DNA of 64,000 nt from Ephydatia muelleri (lineage: Eukaryota; Porifera; Demospongiae; Spongillida; Spongillidae): contig JABACO010000002.1 in the NCBI GenBank assembly GCA_013339895.1, positions 5,495,235-5,559,234 on the forward strand, in the 5' to 3' direction. Position numbers and translations under genes: made by a program. Each line of letters begins with the position of its first letter. Position 1 is the first letter of the stretch. The notes below the pieces were generated by a model. It saw only the letters and a list, made by a program, of their open reading frames with translations, did no database searches and was not told where the DNA came from. Shown piece after piece: positions 11,149 through 21,600 of this stretch.

Positions 11149-13098
11149 TTACAGATTACGTACATGATCATAGTCCACCCAGTGTACTGGGTCTCTCAAA
11201 GCAGTGTAATGAAAATTGGGATCCATTACAGCAGGCATGCCAGGGTATTCTTCAAACACTGTCTTCAGCTTATCAAACAGCATTGCAAAACCAGCTTGAG
11301 AGTTGATTTGCCACACCAGATCTTGACTCCACTTTTTCTCCTTCGGTTTACCGCCTGGTAGGTACCTCTCAGTGCTGAACCGAGATTGGAGAGCATCATC
11401 CCACTGATCTTGAAATACACCTTGTGGGGTGAAGTTTGATGTGATAAAGAACACCCATGGCCGCACAGGCTGTGTAACTGATCCTTTCTTTTCAACTCTT
11501 ATGGTGTCAAAATCTAGCAATGCTTTCACTTGCGATACTACCATGCGTGATCTCAAATCCAACTCTTCAATGTGCACCACCTTTTCTAAGATGTATCCAT
11601 CCCACCATTTGTACTCAGCAGAGTATGGCAACTTGTACACTCTGTGGTCAAGACAATACTTCACGAACCAGTTGACAAATCTAGACTTGCCTACTCCTCC
11701 ATCTCCACATATCCACACACTGACCACTTTTTCAGCAGGCACGCCCTCAGGCAACATCAAATCTCTTTTTTTCTCCCAAGTGCTGCTTTCATTCAACATG
11801 AAAGGATGGATTTTAACTAAAGTACTAAATTTAATGTAATAATCCATCCTAATGGTTTGAGCTACTATTCTGTATTCACCCCCAGACTGCCTAGCACATC
11901 TACCTTTGGTGGCCTTTTCGTTGTAAGTTAATTTTTGAGCTACCTTACGATTATACCCCCAAAATAGTTTAACTAGTCCAGCTCTACGGACGGATTCTCT
12001 AGTGCTGTGCAGAGACTGATTAAGCCAACATCCTGTGCTTGCTGGTTCAAGCATAGATTTTCGACCAAAGATTTGGAGCAGCAAGGTGGGGATGTCGGCT
12101 GTTCCATAGACCCGTCCAGGTTCAGTAATTCTGGATCGTTCTCTAGCAATAAATTCATCTTCTTGATCTCTTCCTGCTCCAATTCCTCTTCTGCTTTCCT
12201 CTTCAGCGACCGCTTTTTCGCTGCATACACCATCTGGTCCCTCTCTGCTGTCAACTTCTGATACTTCAATACTTGCCACTTCGGAAGGTCTCTCTTCTTC
12301 GGTGCAAACAACTTCTTCATTTCGTCTATGTCTTTTGCCAGGGCGGTTTTGTTGTAGCTGAGGTGTGCTAGGTTCTCTACCTTTATTTCTTGTCCTGCTA
12401 AGGGATAAACATCTTCGTCTAGAATCAATCGCTGCAATTTCTTTATTCGTTGCAACCGCAGTACTTCTAGTGCTTTCACTTGGACAGTGTACATCTGTGC
12501 CAAAAAGTACTGAGTCGATTGAATTGCATATTGATGCGCATTCCGAAAATTCGACTCGGGATCTTTGAGTAGCGCCCTCAAGGTCGACTCCTGATGCGTG
12601 GCATATGTCTCCAATTCCAGAACTGAGTTGGGATGGCCCTGGGGATTGAAGCCAGGCGTTAAGTCCATCATCAAGTCCGCTTGCTGCAACAGCTTGTCCA
12701 AGTAAGTCTCCATTTTGTACTGTGCCACCGGTGTTTTTACGACGGGGAGCTTCAAAAAAGGATCGGATGTCAAAGCAGTCTCTACTTGTGCTGCGACTAC
12801 CTCCTGGGTTTCCCCCTCCATTACTTGTAAAAGTCGCGTCGCATCCTTCTTTGCTGACATATTCCTCAGTTTGCTCAAAAAACCAGTCGTCTCTTCCTTT
12901 CCAGTATCCTTTGAATCGTGTAGCCAGATATCCCCAGCCGGTGGGATGTCTGAGCTCCACTGCAATATGTCGGTGTCGGTTGCCTGTAGTGCTTGTTTCA
13001 GTCGATCCAATGGTATAACGAAGCACTGACCCTCCTTCAGCCCAGTTAGTAAAAGCGGAACTGATAGGTGCATTCTCTTAACCGAAACTGTTTAGAAC
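11149..13098 (-). CDS. Rep-like protein: HUH-nuclease-like and SF3 helicase motifs
   Basis: The frame is open from a TAA just above 13098 to a stop at 11149, about 649 codons, with no ATG in its first 300 codons. Counting from the GTG at 13026, an HRHIAVEL segment (residues 18-25, HUH-like motif II) is followed 36 residues later by YVSKEG (56-61, motif III with the candidate catalytic Tyr). That is the spacing seen in small circular-virus Reps. A helicase of superfamily 3 follows: Walker A GDGGVGKS (441-448), WWDGY, Walker B VVHIEEL (483-489), a KKG segment and motif C FFITSN (about 529). About 350 residues separate the two domains, far more than in typical 300-400-residue Reps, and this linker lies in the region overprinted by another ORF. 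Splicing or a helicase-only product from a downstream ATG are possible. Function would be rolling-circle initiation and unwinding. Confidence 0.75.
11973..13073 (-). CDS. 366-codon ORF overprinting the Rep N-terminal half
   Basis: It starts with ATG at 13073 and ends at 11973, entirely inside the Rep frame but in a different register. Composition is that of a real soluble, largely helical protein: few low-complexity runs, Leu/Gln/Glu/Lys-rich, with a Lys/Arg-rich stretch (AAKKRSLKRKAEEELEQEE, about residues 280-300) that could be a nuclear localisation signal next to a coiled coil. It has no Cys/His cluster, membrane segment or recognised domain. Its codons look more protein-like in the middle than the Rep frame does there. 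Parvoviruses carry an auxiliary protein overprinted on NS1 in a comparable place. That parallel is positional only. Confidence 0.55.
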   Translation of the reverse strand: MHLSVPLLLTGLKEGQCFVIPLDRLKQALQATDTDILQWSSDIPPAGDIWLHDSKDTGKEETTGFLSKLRNMSAKKDATRLLQVMEGETQEVVAAQVETALTSDPFLKLPVVKTPVAQYKMETYLDKLLQQADLMMDLTPGFNPQGHPNSVLELETYATHQESTLRALLKDPESNFRNAHQYAIQSTQYFLAQMYTVQVKALEVLRLQRIKKLQRLILDEDVYPLAGQEIKVENLAHLSYNKTALAKDIDEMKKLFAPKKRDLPKWQVLKYQKLTAERDQMVYAAKKRSLKRKAEEELEQEEIKKMNLLLENDPELLNLDGSMEQPTSPPCCSKSLVENLCLNQQAQDVGLISLCTALENPSVELD

Positions 13099-13139
13099 TT
13101 TATTGATTCACAAGCCAAGAAAGTAGTACACCTCACGAG

Positions 13140-14137
13140 GCATCATTATGTTGCTCAAAAGCAGTCCTTGCATCTAAACCACCTTAAAGAATCAATTACA
13201 CCATTTGAATGCATAATTACACCATTTGAATGCATCATTGTTGGAGATATCCTCTTTCATTGTGCAAGGTGCAGCTCAGGGGTATCATTGGGATACCACG
13301 CAAGCCACCTTGCATCCATTTGTAGTTTATTTCAGGGATGAAAATGGCACCATTAGTGTTGAAAGCTATTGCATGGTTAGTGACATGCATGAGTTCACAC
13401 AACAGCTACTGTCTATGCTTTTCAGAAAAAGCTGCTAGATAACATAAAAGTAACCCATCCTTTCCTTGCAGAAGTACACTACTTTTCAGATGGTTGTGCA
13501 GGGCAGTATAAAAATCGCTTTAATTTTATTAACTGTCACCATAAACAAGATTTTGGATTGTTTGCAGATTGGCATTTCTTTGCCACGTCACATGGAGCAT
13601 GTGATGGGATTGGATTGGTGGAATAGCAAAACGGCTTACAGGTCATGTAGGATGACATACTTTGGCTTGGTGCAGGTGATTTCCAGCCAACTGTTATCAT
13701 CCACATAACCATGGTATGATGTTTATAAGTATTAGGTCTTAAAAGTATAATGTACTACAATGATAAACCACAACTAAGAATATAATTACACAAGCTTTGA
13801 ACGCGTTTCAAAACCGGAGTAGGAAATGAGTTTTCGAACGAAGTTTTTGCAAAGCTGTAAGTATTGGAAATAAGTATTGGAAACAAGCTAAATTGGCGGT
13901 ATATGCATATGTTCTGAATGGATGTAGGCGCGTTCTCGTTGGTGTATTGGCCAGAGGAATCTGTGAGTGTAGTGAGTGATCGGGATATACAAGGGGAATC
14001 GAAGAAAGTTGGCGACGAGTGTACAATTGCTATCAATAAAAAGGAATACCGTGGCAAGATTGCAGCGAAGAGTACATGCACATGCAATGTACACTACTTA
14101 ATCATTATGTTGCTCAAAAGCAGTCCATGTATCTAAA
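13140..14137. repeat. ~34-bp direct repeat to the right of the virus-like element
   Basis: ATCATTATGTTGCTCAAAAG plus GCAGTCC and a diverging ATCTAAA occur at about 13143-13178 and again at 14101-14136 in the same orientation. The first copy lies just outside the probable right edge of the virus-like element. No copy is seen left of the element, so it is not a target-site duplication. A 21-bp tandem doublet (AATTACACCATTTGAATGCA unit) sits at about 13194-13235. Confidence 0.7.
13226..13705 (+). pseudogene. Decayed middle domain of a repeat-associated protein (FSDGCAGQYKN family)
   Basis: Two blocks in shifted registers read as one conserved domain. The first has QGYHWDTTQATLHPFVVYF and VSDMH; the second has EVHYFSDGCAGQYKNRFNFI, then HKQDFG, ADWHFFATSHG and ACDGIG. 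The HYFSDG..QYKN...DFG...HFFATSHG.CDGIGG signature recurs in many cnidarian, sponge and insect repeat-derived proteins of unknown function. The spacing of acidic residues would suit an RNase-H-like nuclease, but that is speculation. At least two register shifts lie within the copy, one near 13405 and one after CDGIG. The matching C-terminal domain type is at 7.1-7.4 kb. Confidence 0.5.
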
Positions 14138-15930
14138 ATGAAAGGATGAATCGAAGGGGAGGAGGCCTGCTTGTAAAGGCACAAAGGCGAAGGCAAACAT
14201 GATCATGGTAACATCATTATGTATCGGTAAAGTGCATATGTAGATAATCACTTTGATATACACTTGGTATTGATCAATAAGTAATACGTTCCTGAAAGCT
14301 TGATGCCCAATGCATTGCCATCCATCCAGTAACGGTTCTCTTATCCCTTGTGCTTGTTTGCCCATGCACTGCAGAGCCAACAGTGTCTTCCACCACCATC
14401 CCAATTGATGGCAATTAAGGTGGATTATCCCCTTTAGCTTTATTTTAGTATGGATGCTGAGTTACTCAATGCAGGTGCCAAAGTTGCTGAAAATCCCAGG
14501 CCATCTCTTTCCTCAACTCCACTCCTGATTGATGGCAATGAAGATCATAATAAGTTGACTTTGCACTTATATACCTGTATGTATGTATCATTCATACCTA
14601 CACCTGATGTGGTTTGGGTGATGTTGTTGATATCTATATACACATCTTTGTGATTCAATTCATGCATCTAACACTTGCAGTGCAGCTGTTTTGGTTTGGC
14701 TGATGCTGTTGATGTAGACAGGTCTTAGTGATCCACAGAATAGGGCACAAACAAAAAATAGCCCTTACTACCAGTTTCTCATATATGCAGATTTTACGAC
14801 ACCATCAAGTCAGAGTGGGAGCAATGTACATGCCTACAGCTCTGACTCCAGCTATGGTAAGCAGGTGCACATGTATGAAAGTGTACTTTGCTCGTAACCT
14901 GCTGTAGGCCTAGATCCACTCATACTGTGCACAACAGTGCTGCAGAATTTGGCCATATGACTCGAGGCTGTAGAGAAGACCATGAAATGGGTGCAAGAAA
15001 CCTTGAGAATGCTGCAATAGCGGATAGCCAGAATATTCACACATCGTATCCCAAGGTATAAGTTTTGGACTGGTGTCCTTCAGAAAAAAAAACTTAACTT
15101 GATCTTCCAACACAGGCAGCATGGCGGGTCACTTGAGCTCTCAAACACCCACCAACACAATTCAGTCTCAGAAAAGAGGATAAGCCACAGTTTTAACACA
15201 AATCCTCAAACGCCCACCAACCTGTCATCTGTATGTAGCTTCCAGAGGGATCCACCCTCGCCCTGGGTCTCTGACTACCAGTGGGACCCCCCCTCATAAT
15301 TGGCCAGCAGGACCCACCCATGCCCTTGGTCACTGACTATCACAGGAAGCCATCCTCATCTACATGTATGGTCACTGGCAGCCAGCAGGACCCACCTCCC
15401 TTGGTCACTGGCTGCCAGCAGGACCCACCTCCCTTGGTCACTGGCTGCCAGCAGGACTCACCTCCCTTGGTCACTGGCCACCACAGGAACCCACACTCCT
15501 CATTACCACCACTCTCAAACTCTATTACTGCTGGCCTTGGAGCTTCAGAGCCTCCTGCTAGTGAAGGCATGCCATCAACATCACCACTTCCTGTTGCTAC
15601 AGATAAAAGTGCAATAAAGTCATTATCCTCCTCTGCAATCAAACACAGCAAGCTGCAACCCATAGCTTCAGTACTAGAACAAAACCACAAGCTGAAGGGG
15701 GAAAAGAATGCTGGCTCTCTTGCCATCAAGTTGGCCAAAGATGCACTGTTTGGGGATGAGGTTCTATAGCTGTGCACTCCAATGGGCACTCGGTCCTTGC
15801 CAGCTCTGCCTACGAAGGAGCTGAAACATCTTAAAACCATATTATTGAAACACTTTCCCCAATATGCCAACTCCCCTGCAGAATTTGAAGAGCTGTGGAA
15901 TATGCATGATTGCTGTGCAGCAATATTGTA
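13918..15930 (+). pseudogene. Coiled-coil plus BEN-like protein gene, copy 2 (several stops)
   Basis: Blocks in order: a small beta-rich domain (LVYWPEESVSVVSDRDI ... KEYRGKIAAK, 13939-14070); an exon-like block near 14450; a short exon ending at GTAAGC (about 14860); a coiled-coil block at about 14930-15045 carrying a TGA and a TAG; a Pro-rich block with three 33-bp repeats (15395-15480); and a BEN-like domain. The BEN frame reads SLAIKLAKDALFGDEVL, meets a TAG at 15767-15769, then continues in frame with TPMGTRSLPALPTKELKHLK and about 30 more residues to 15930. Loss of the single TAG would restore the usual BEN order, so the copy looks recently inactivated at that point but older elsewhere. 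BEN domains bind DNA or chromatin. Confidence 0.5.
15395..15480 (+). repeat. 33-bp tandem repeat encoding CQQDPPPLVTG units
   Basis: Three in-phase units, nearly identical, encode an 11-residue Gln-Gln-Asp-Pro-Pro repeat in the Pro-rich part of BEN-like copy 2. Because the unit is a multiple of three, expansion would preserve the frame. Confidence 0.8.
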
Positions 15931-15939
15931 AGTGCTTAA

Positions 15940-16590
15940 GAATGTACATGTAGGCTGCAAAGTGGTGCACATTTCTTTGTTTAGATTTTCCTTTACAGGT
16001 ATGGTGTTAGTTTAAATTATAGTGTGATTATTAAAAGTACTCGAAATGTTAGCGCGTAAATGAACTGTTCTGCGAAACGTCCAACCGACAGTTGTTCGGC
16101 AACTCAAAATGGTCCTGATTGACAGGTAATGGCCACGAGACAATAACAGCGCATGCAGCTGGAAAGCGCTAGTCTCGTCATCTTTCCTCATTTGCTCGTC
16201 ACCTATTAGTTTTATTCTGAAGTAATATTTGATGGTCGACCAATGCCAGGACGTTGTCCAATGCTTCCCGTTTCCTTGTAACGTCAGATAAACTTACAGA
16301 TCCCACTTCTCGAAGTGACCATGCCCTCTTTCATTAAACATTTGTGTATATTGGTAGACCTTCAAATAGTAAAATACAATCCGCAATTTTTTATAGCTCG
16401 AGTACACAATTTCAACTGTATATTAAAACCTGTATCATAGATATCATAGTAGAGCATTGGAAACGGCGCACGTGAGCCACCTAATTGAGTGAGGTGCCGT
16501 TTACACGTATCGGCGCGACTCAAGTAACACACCACTGTGATGGCAGGCATGGGAGGCTGCTCTTTGCAATCACCAAGATCAACCATTCGC
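15940..16590. other. No gene seen
   Basis: Ordinary unique-looking sequence between the BEN-like copy and the DIRS fragment. Only short ORFs without recognisable domains are present, and I see no structured repeat. Confidence 0.4.
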
Positions 16591-16591
16591 A

Positions 16592-17072
16592 AACTACTTG
16601 GTATCCGGCCTACAGGATGGCTTCAGAGTAGGCTAAGGCTACCCTCGGCCATGCCGCAGTAGCTCAAAAAATATGCATTCAGTCAGGGAACACGCACAGA
16701 TTGTACGTGACTACCTATCGAACGAATGCGCCGAAGGTCGGATTCTAGGTCCGTTGATACTACCGTGGTCCGCATAAGCCGCTTTTGGGGGTCATCCCAA
16801 AAGGATCTAGTGGGAAATGGAGACTGATTATGGACCTGTCATCTCCCGAAGGTACTAGCGTGAATGACGGAATCGATGGAGTCCGGTGCTCTCTTAAATA
16901 CGCGACGGTCGACCAGGCAGCCGGGCTAATGATATAGTTGGGTCAAGGAGCTCTCATGGCGACAGTGGACATCGAGCATGCATACCGTCAAATCCCAGTT
17001 CATCCCGACAATCGCTGGCTCCTGGGCATGCGCTTCAAAGGAGCAACGTATATGGACACAGTGCTTCAAATT
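16592..17072 (+). mobile_element. DIRS-type retrotransposon reverse transcriptase fragment
   Basis: Across two registers the sequence reads as the start of a DIRS reverse transcriptase: GLQDGFRVG, NMHSVREHAQIVRDYLSNEC, AEGRILGP, then FGVIPKGSSGKWRLIMDLSS, PEGTSVNDGI, YATVDQAAGL and VDIEHAYRQIPVHPD. A one-base insertion near 16785 shifts the frame, and a TAG at about 16933 replaces a conserved Gln. The fragment ends abruptly at about 17070, before the catalytic YxDD region, where unrelated sequence begins. DIRS elements use a tyrosine recombinase, and a piece of one lies at 22.26 kb, with a TTAA transposon and another pseudogene between. Confidence 0.8.
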
Positions 17073-17075
17073 TGA

Positions 17076-18677
17076 AGCGATACAAAGACAGGAACTCACT
17101 TCAAAGATTGATGAATTTTCAACATTCCTTGGCAAGCTAGCTTATCAGCTCATTTTCAATGATCTGATTGAAGAGGGACAAAATTTAGAGAGCGAGATGG
17201 AAGTGCAAATGTGTCTTCTCCCGAAGTACCTGAGGTAAATACTTCTCTCACATTACATTTACATGTAGGTCAGTCTCATTTTCAATTTTAGGTCCACTAT
17301 TTGGCACCGCTTTCCACTTTACCCTTTGGTCTACAGAAAGCTAGCAGGTGTTTGCGTCGCTGAAGACACAAAGGATGTGGCAAAAATGCTTCCTGCTACT
17401 GTTTTGGCTGTTCCAATGTTGAGCAGAAAATCATTGTTCCTTATTGTGGTCCCTCAACAGGCCGTCTTTGCTTTGCTAAGAACATGCTATAGTCACCCAC
17501 ATCTTGCACTGTCACTATATTATTGCAGTCTGTTCGCTGCTTGATGATTTATGAAAACTGTGCCCCCTGGCTATACTGCCTAACTGGTTAGGTTTAGCGT
17601 GCATAACAGGTTAGGCACTTCACTGGGGGATTAAAGGTTAATAAAACTGTTGCAAAAGTTGCGGAGTGAATGTCATACAATACAGATGAAGTTACACAGT
17701 TTACATCAAGAATACACAAATTGCTTGAAGACTGTTTTCCTAAGAAGAAGCCTAACAATTCTCGGGTGCGAGGATTGCTTTGGAGCAAGTACCATTCCTT
17801 GCGTAACTCTGAAATGTATCTCAGTGAATGGAAGACATTTTTACGCATGAGCACAGGCTTTGATATATTATCTCCAATTTTCATCCAGTATATTGGGCAC
17901 TCCTTCAAGGACCTTATCAAAAATTGTTATTCTGCAAAGAATGATAGTAAAGCAAGTAACTCAGTGCAAGATCTCTGAAATGTATCTCAGTGAATGGAAC
18001 ACATTTTTACGCATGAGCACAGGCTTTGATATATTATCTCCAATTTTCATCCAGTATATTGGGCACTCCTTCAAGGACCTTATCAAAAATTGTTATTCTG
18101 CAAAGAATGATAGTAAAGCAAGTAACTCAGTGCAAGATCTTTCACACATTGAACCCTGTGCGATTCAGTACAGCTGGCTACATACCACGTGCATTGAACA
18201 AGAAACTCTCCAGATCATATGATAAAAACAAGAAGTTTCTTCTTGTTTTGGATGACCTTTTAGAGTGTGAAGAGGAATGAAGATGCTGGCCCATCAGGAG
18301 AATGGATCTCAGCTATAGACCGTGGAGGCCTTTGTCATATTAACAATGATACTTTTGACCTCTTCCTTTCTATGGAGCTAACCATTAGAGCATACATAAT
18401 TTCAGAATATGAGATTGATGGTTTGAAGGCTAAGCTGATGGACAATGATGATATCATGTTTTACTGGTCAATATTGACAGCATCATGGGAAGAAGATGTG
18501 GCTGACAAGATACATGTACTTACCATGATTGTTGACTTGTGGATCACAATAGAGGGTTTTCGCTGGCGAGTGCGTGGGTTGAAGAATTCAAAGCTCACAA
18601 CAAAAAGACTCTGCAGAAGTCTAAGGGCCTCAGAAAGCAACTGTCGTAATCATGTTATATTTTGTTGTGTAGTTTAA
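17076..18677 (+). pseudogene. Repeat-associated protein family (SLRN..EWKTFL / YSAGYIPRAL type)
   Basis: Blocks in order: SKIDEFSTFLGKLAYQLIFN (17100-17240); a Cys-rich stretch ending GPSTGRLCFAKN (about 17400-17490); LLWSKYHSLRNSEMYLSEWK with PIFIQYIGHSFKDLI (17780-17930); a tandem duplicate of that exon part; YSAGYIPRALNKKL (about 18170-18210); and a C-terminal block (GGLCHINNDTFDLFLSMEL, DDIMFYWSILT, VDLWITIEGF) to 18640. The order matches a repetitive family frequent in cnidarian and sponge genomes, function unknown. A related, more decayed copy lies at 61.9-62.65 kb on the minus strand. The 166-bp duplication and other register changes break the frame. The TTAA transposon starts at its 3' edge. 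Confidence 0.5.
17809..18140 (+). repeat. Recent 166-bp tandem duplication within the pseudogene
   Basis: 17809-17974 and 17975-18140 are virtually identical (one G/C difference seen near base 27). The unit length is not a multiple of three, so the duplication shifts the reading frame and repeats an exon segment containing RMSTGFDILSPIFIQYIG. Confidence 0.95.
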
Positions 18678-21600
18678 CACCGGTTCCGTGTAAATTGAAG
18701 GTATTTTTTGTCTAACGTGGTTTTTAGAAAAATTTGTTGGAAAACGTTGCTTACGTAGTAAAATACATATTCGGATAGCCCAACTCTTTTTACGACGGCT
18801 GGTTCTATTCTTAGCTCCATATCATGAACCGTAACATACTTGTATTAATTTAAAGTTACGCGGTCGTCCGTTTTTCGATGTCCGAATGCTAAGAAGTACA
18901 CTTTTTTCTGGAGTAGTTTTAAACAAATTTTAAGCTGTCGTTAGATTCTTTTAGGTACCCAATAGAATACATACCAATTAAAATGTTCACAACCTACGTG
19001 GTTCTCGCAAACCAGTTCAGTTTGCTACTTTCATCTCGTGCCCAGACTCGATTCAATCATCACAAATTATAATAATTATAATTTTGTCACATCATCCATA
19101 GCTAGCTCGAATATGTCTCTCGCGTGTTCTTCGAAGCACAAAAAGCCGGTTTGCAATAAGTGCACTGCAGGAACAAACTGCACGAAATGCTGCATGTGCC
19201 AACCCCGTTCGCGCGGTCGCGGTCGACCGAGAAAGGAGGATAGCGTTTCATCCGATTGTGAAACTGTTCAAACCCCTGCTCGGTCTAACCCAGAATGCCG
19301 AGCTCGGATCCATCCCGATGCACTAGCGCCTGCAAGTGCTGCCGATGATGTGACGCCTTCTACGATCGTATCAGACGATCACTCGCAGCATGTGTCTGGA
19401 TCGCAAGCGCAGATTTTGAAGGTATTGGAGGTAATGAATTGTGAGGACGGATACGAAAGCAGCGTGCGAAGGCTTCCTAACATTGATGTCCGTCGTCGTG
19501 TGCAGCATGAAAATGATCTTGGTGCTGCTATCATTGATATTGTGTTTCGTAAAGGCATCAAGGCCTGGGCCGCATGCTGCTGCCACATATGAAAGCGATA
19601 GATGGCATCAGTTACAAGAATGCATTCAGCATTACATCGCTTCTAGCCCCCATGGAAGAGACCACCCAGGATGAGGAGGGCAGTGAAGTGCATCTCTCAT
19701 CTGTTCATTCTGCCTCCATCCCTACACAAGTGCTTGATACCATACCTGTCACCATCAGAGATATGCTGAAGTGTAAAAAGCCTTATACCTCCATTGATGC
19801 AAGGACACTTCTAGTCCCTCTGGCTGATGTGCCCCAGGCTTACATTGCATCATTGCTCACCATCAGCAAAAAATACGCAGGGTCTTTACATTTCCAAGCC
19901 AAGGTGGACAAGCTATATATAACAAAAGGTGTTACACTTCAAGAATACAGGCACTCCCGTTCTCGTGTCAATAGTGCTATGGTCAACCTTGCAGTGGAAT
20001 TCATTTATGATGATGACAACATCAGTCGCCTTGCCTGGGAAGCTAAAAAACGCGCTCCAAACAGGGATCTTAGGTGGAAAGGCCTTCCAAACATGTTTGC
20101 AATGAGATCCCTTGTTTTAAAACATGACATTGCAACCATGTACAGGCACTATCTTGATAAACAGAGGTCTGTGATGCCAGGTATGCCACCAATAGAGAAG
20201 ACTCTCTTTTACACCATTGCGAACAACATCACAGGTGGTGGAAAGTTGCAAGAGGCACGGGCAGGGGTGGACTACCTGAAAGTCAATTTTCACTCTGAAA
20301 ATTTTACCATCATCAACAAGGTTATTGATGTTGATGCTAGCTGCCCAACAGTCCCACAAGATGAAGCAGGTCATCGCTGAAATGGACTCCAGCACAGCAT
20401 ATGTTGTCTTTGACTTCAAACAGAAGTTCCTGGCCAAGGGTTTCCGGGAGGGTGGTGACTCATACTATGGGAAAAAAGGTATGCTATGGTTTGGAGTGGG
20501 TGTGTACATCAAGCCAGACTCTCAACATGCCAGCTACAGTGAGTCTCCTGACAAACTCCATGTGGAAATGGATTTCACTGCTGATGTAATCCGTTTACAG
20601 CAAGAAGCAGAGATGGCAGAGAGTGTTTGCGATAGGCAAGATGAACATGTGGATGAGCAAGAGGATGAGGATGTACAATCCAGAAGTCCAATTCTTTCAC
20701 AGTCTTGGTCAGAAAGTGCCATCAGTCACAGTTCCGATTCCTTCATGCCCTGCCTGTTCACTGAGTACCCCTATGGGTTCAGACGGAGTCAACTTCACTG
20801 GTGTTACTGTTCTATTGAACAGTGATTCAAAAGGAACTTGTGTGCAAGCAAACAAGGATAGAAGTCGATACGCGAGGAGACATAAGGGCATGAGTCATCG
20901 TGAAGTACAGCGTCTGCAGAAACGAAGGGATGATGAGGAGGCAATGAATGAGATACAGGCAGCATACCCACAGTGTGCTAATTGTCTCTACCCCTTCAAA
21001 TCCCAGAAGCTGCTGTTGAATCATATGTGTGGTGGAGTGTTCACAGCTAAAGATGTGCTCAGCAAAGCAATGAAGCATGCAGATGAGCTCCTTTCCAGGA
21101 TGGACTTTACTCTAGAAGGTGCTATTGCTCGGGCCTCGAATATGTTCGATAATGCAATAAAATATGCAACATTCGAGTCAAACTTTTATGCTGGTTGGGC
21201 CCACACCAGAAAGGACATGCATCCAGAGTTGACTTCCAAGGTAATAACCATTATTCATCAGTGCTGGAAAGCTGGGGAGTCTATTGACCAGGGTAAGGTG
21301 AAGATTTCTGTGGATGGTGTGTTTGCCAGGCTGGATGAGCTGAAGTTGCAGAAAGTTATTAGGCTGAGTGAGCTTCCTCTTCCAGGGAAGATACGTGCAG
21401 TGTACCAGACCATTGGCAGCAAGACAGAAGCTCCATTTGCTGTTGGTAAGCGCGGAAGGCCGCAAAAATATGGTGGACCGACTGGAAGGCAGAAGAAGGC
21501 CAGAATCACATATGGGGAGCTCGATTTTGAGAAAAGCCTATCCAAATGGAAGAAGCCTGAATTGGAGGTTTATCTCACCCACCATAAAATGGCTAAGTCA

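Larger units (their letters stand above)
8942..13098 (-). mobile_element. Endogenous ssDNA-virus-like element (CRESS-type Rep)
   Basis: About 4.1 kb of densely coding minus-strand sequence lies between plus-strand, intron-bearing repeat genes. In transcription order it has a Rep frame (13098-11149) with a 366-codon ORF overprinting its first half, a GC-rich hairpin (11100-11038), a 643-codon second gene with two nonsense codons (10989-9058), and a second related hairpin (8991-8942). Intergenic gaps are short. The HUH-nuclease-like plus SF3 helicase combination is the hallmark of circular Rep-encoding ssDNA viruses and, more distantly, of parvoviruses. No terminal inverted repeat or target duplication was found. 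The right edge is uncertain and could lie between 13080 and 13145. Alternatives are a free viral genome mis-assembled into the contig, or a Rep-bearing transposon. Confidence 0.75.

Noticed and set aside
11265..11495. 76-codon ORF overlapping the Rep helicase
   Set aside because: Short, no domain, and inside the strongly conserved helicase frame; unlike the 366-codon ORF it offers no independent support.
12365..13029. Plus-strand ORFs opposite the Rep region, one with a hydrophobic stretch
   Set aside because: Opposite two protein-like minus-strand frames and without promoter or domain evidence; likely complementary-strand artefacts.
8942..13098. Classical parvovirus (densovirus) identity
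   Set aside because: The helicase motifs (WWDGY, KKG, FFITSN) and the nuclease motif spacing look CRESS-like, no terminal hairpin pair bounds the block, and the second gene shows no motif I could tie to parvoviral capsids.
15340..15972. 210-codon minus-strand frame
   Set aside because: Antisense of the Pro-rich repeats and BEN-like domain; its Gly/Gly/Ser-Cys-Trp repeats mirror the 33-bp tandem units.
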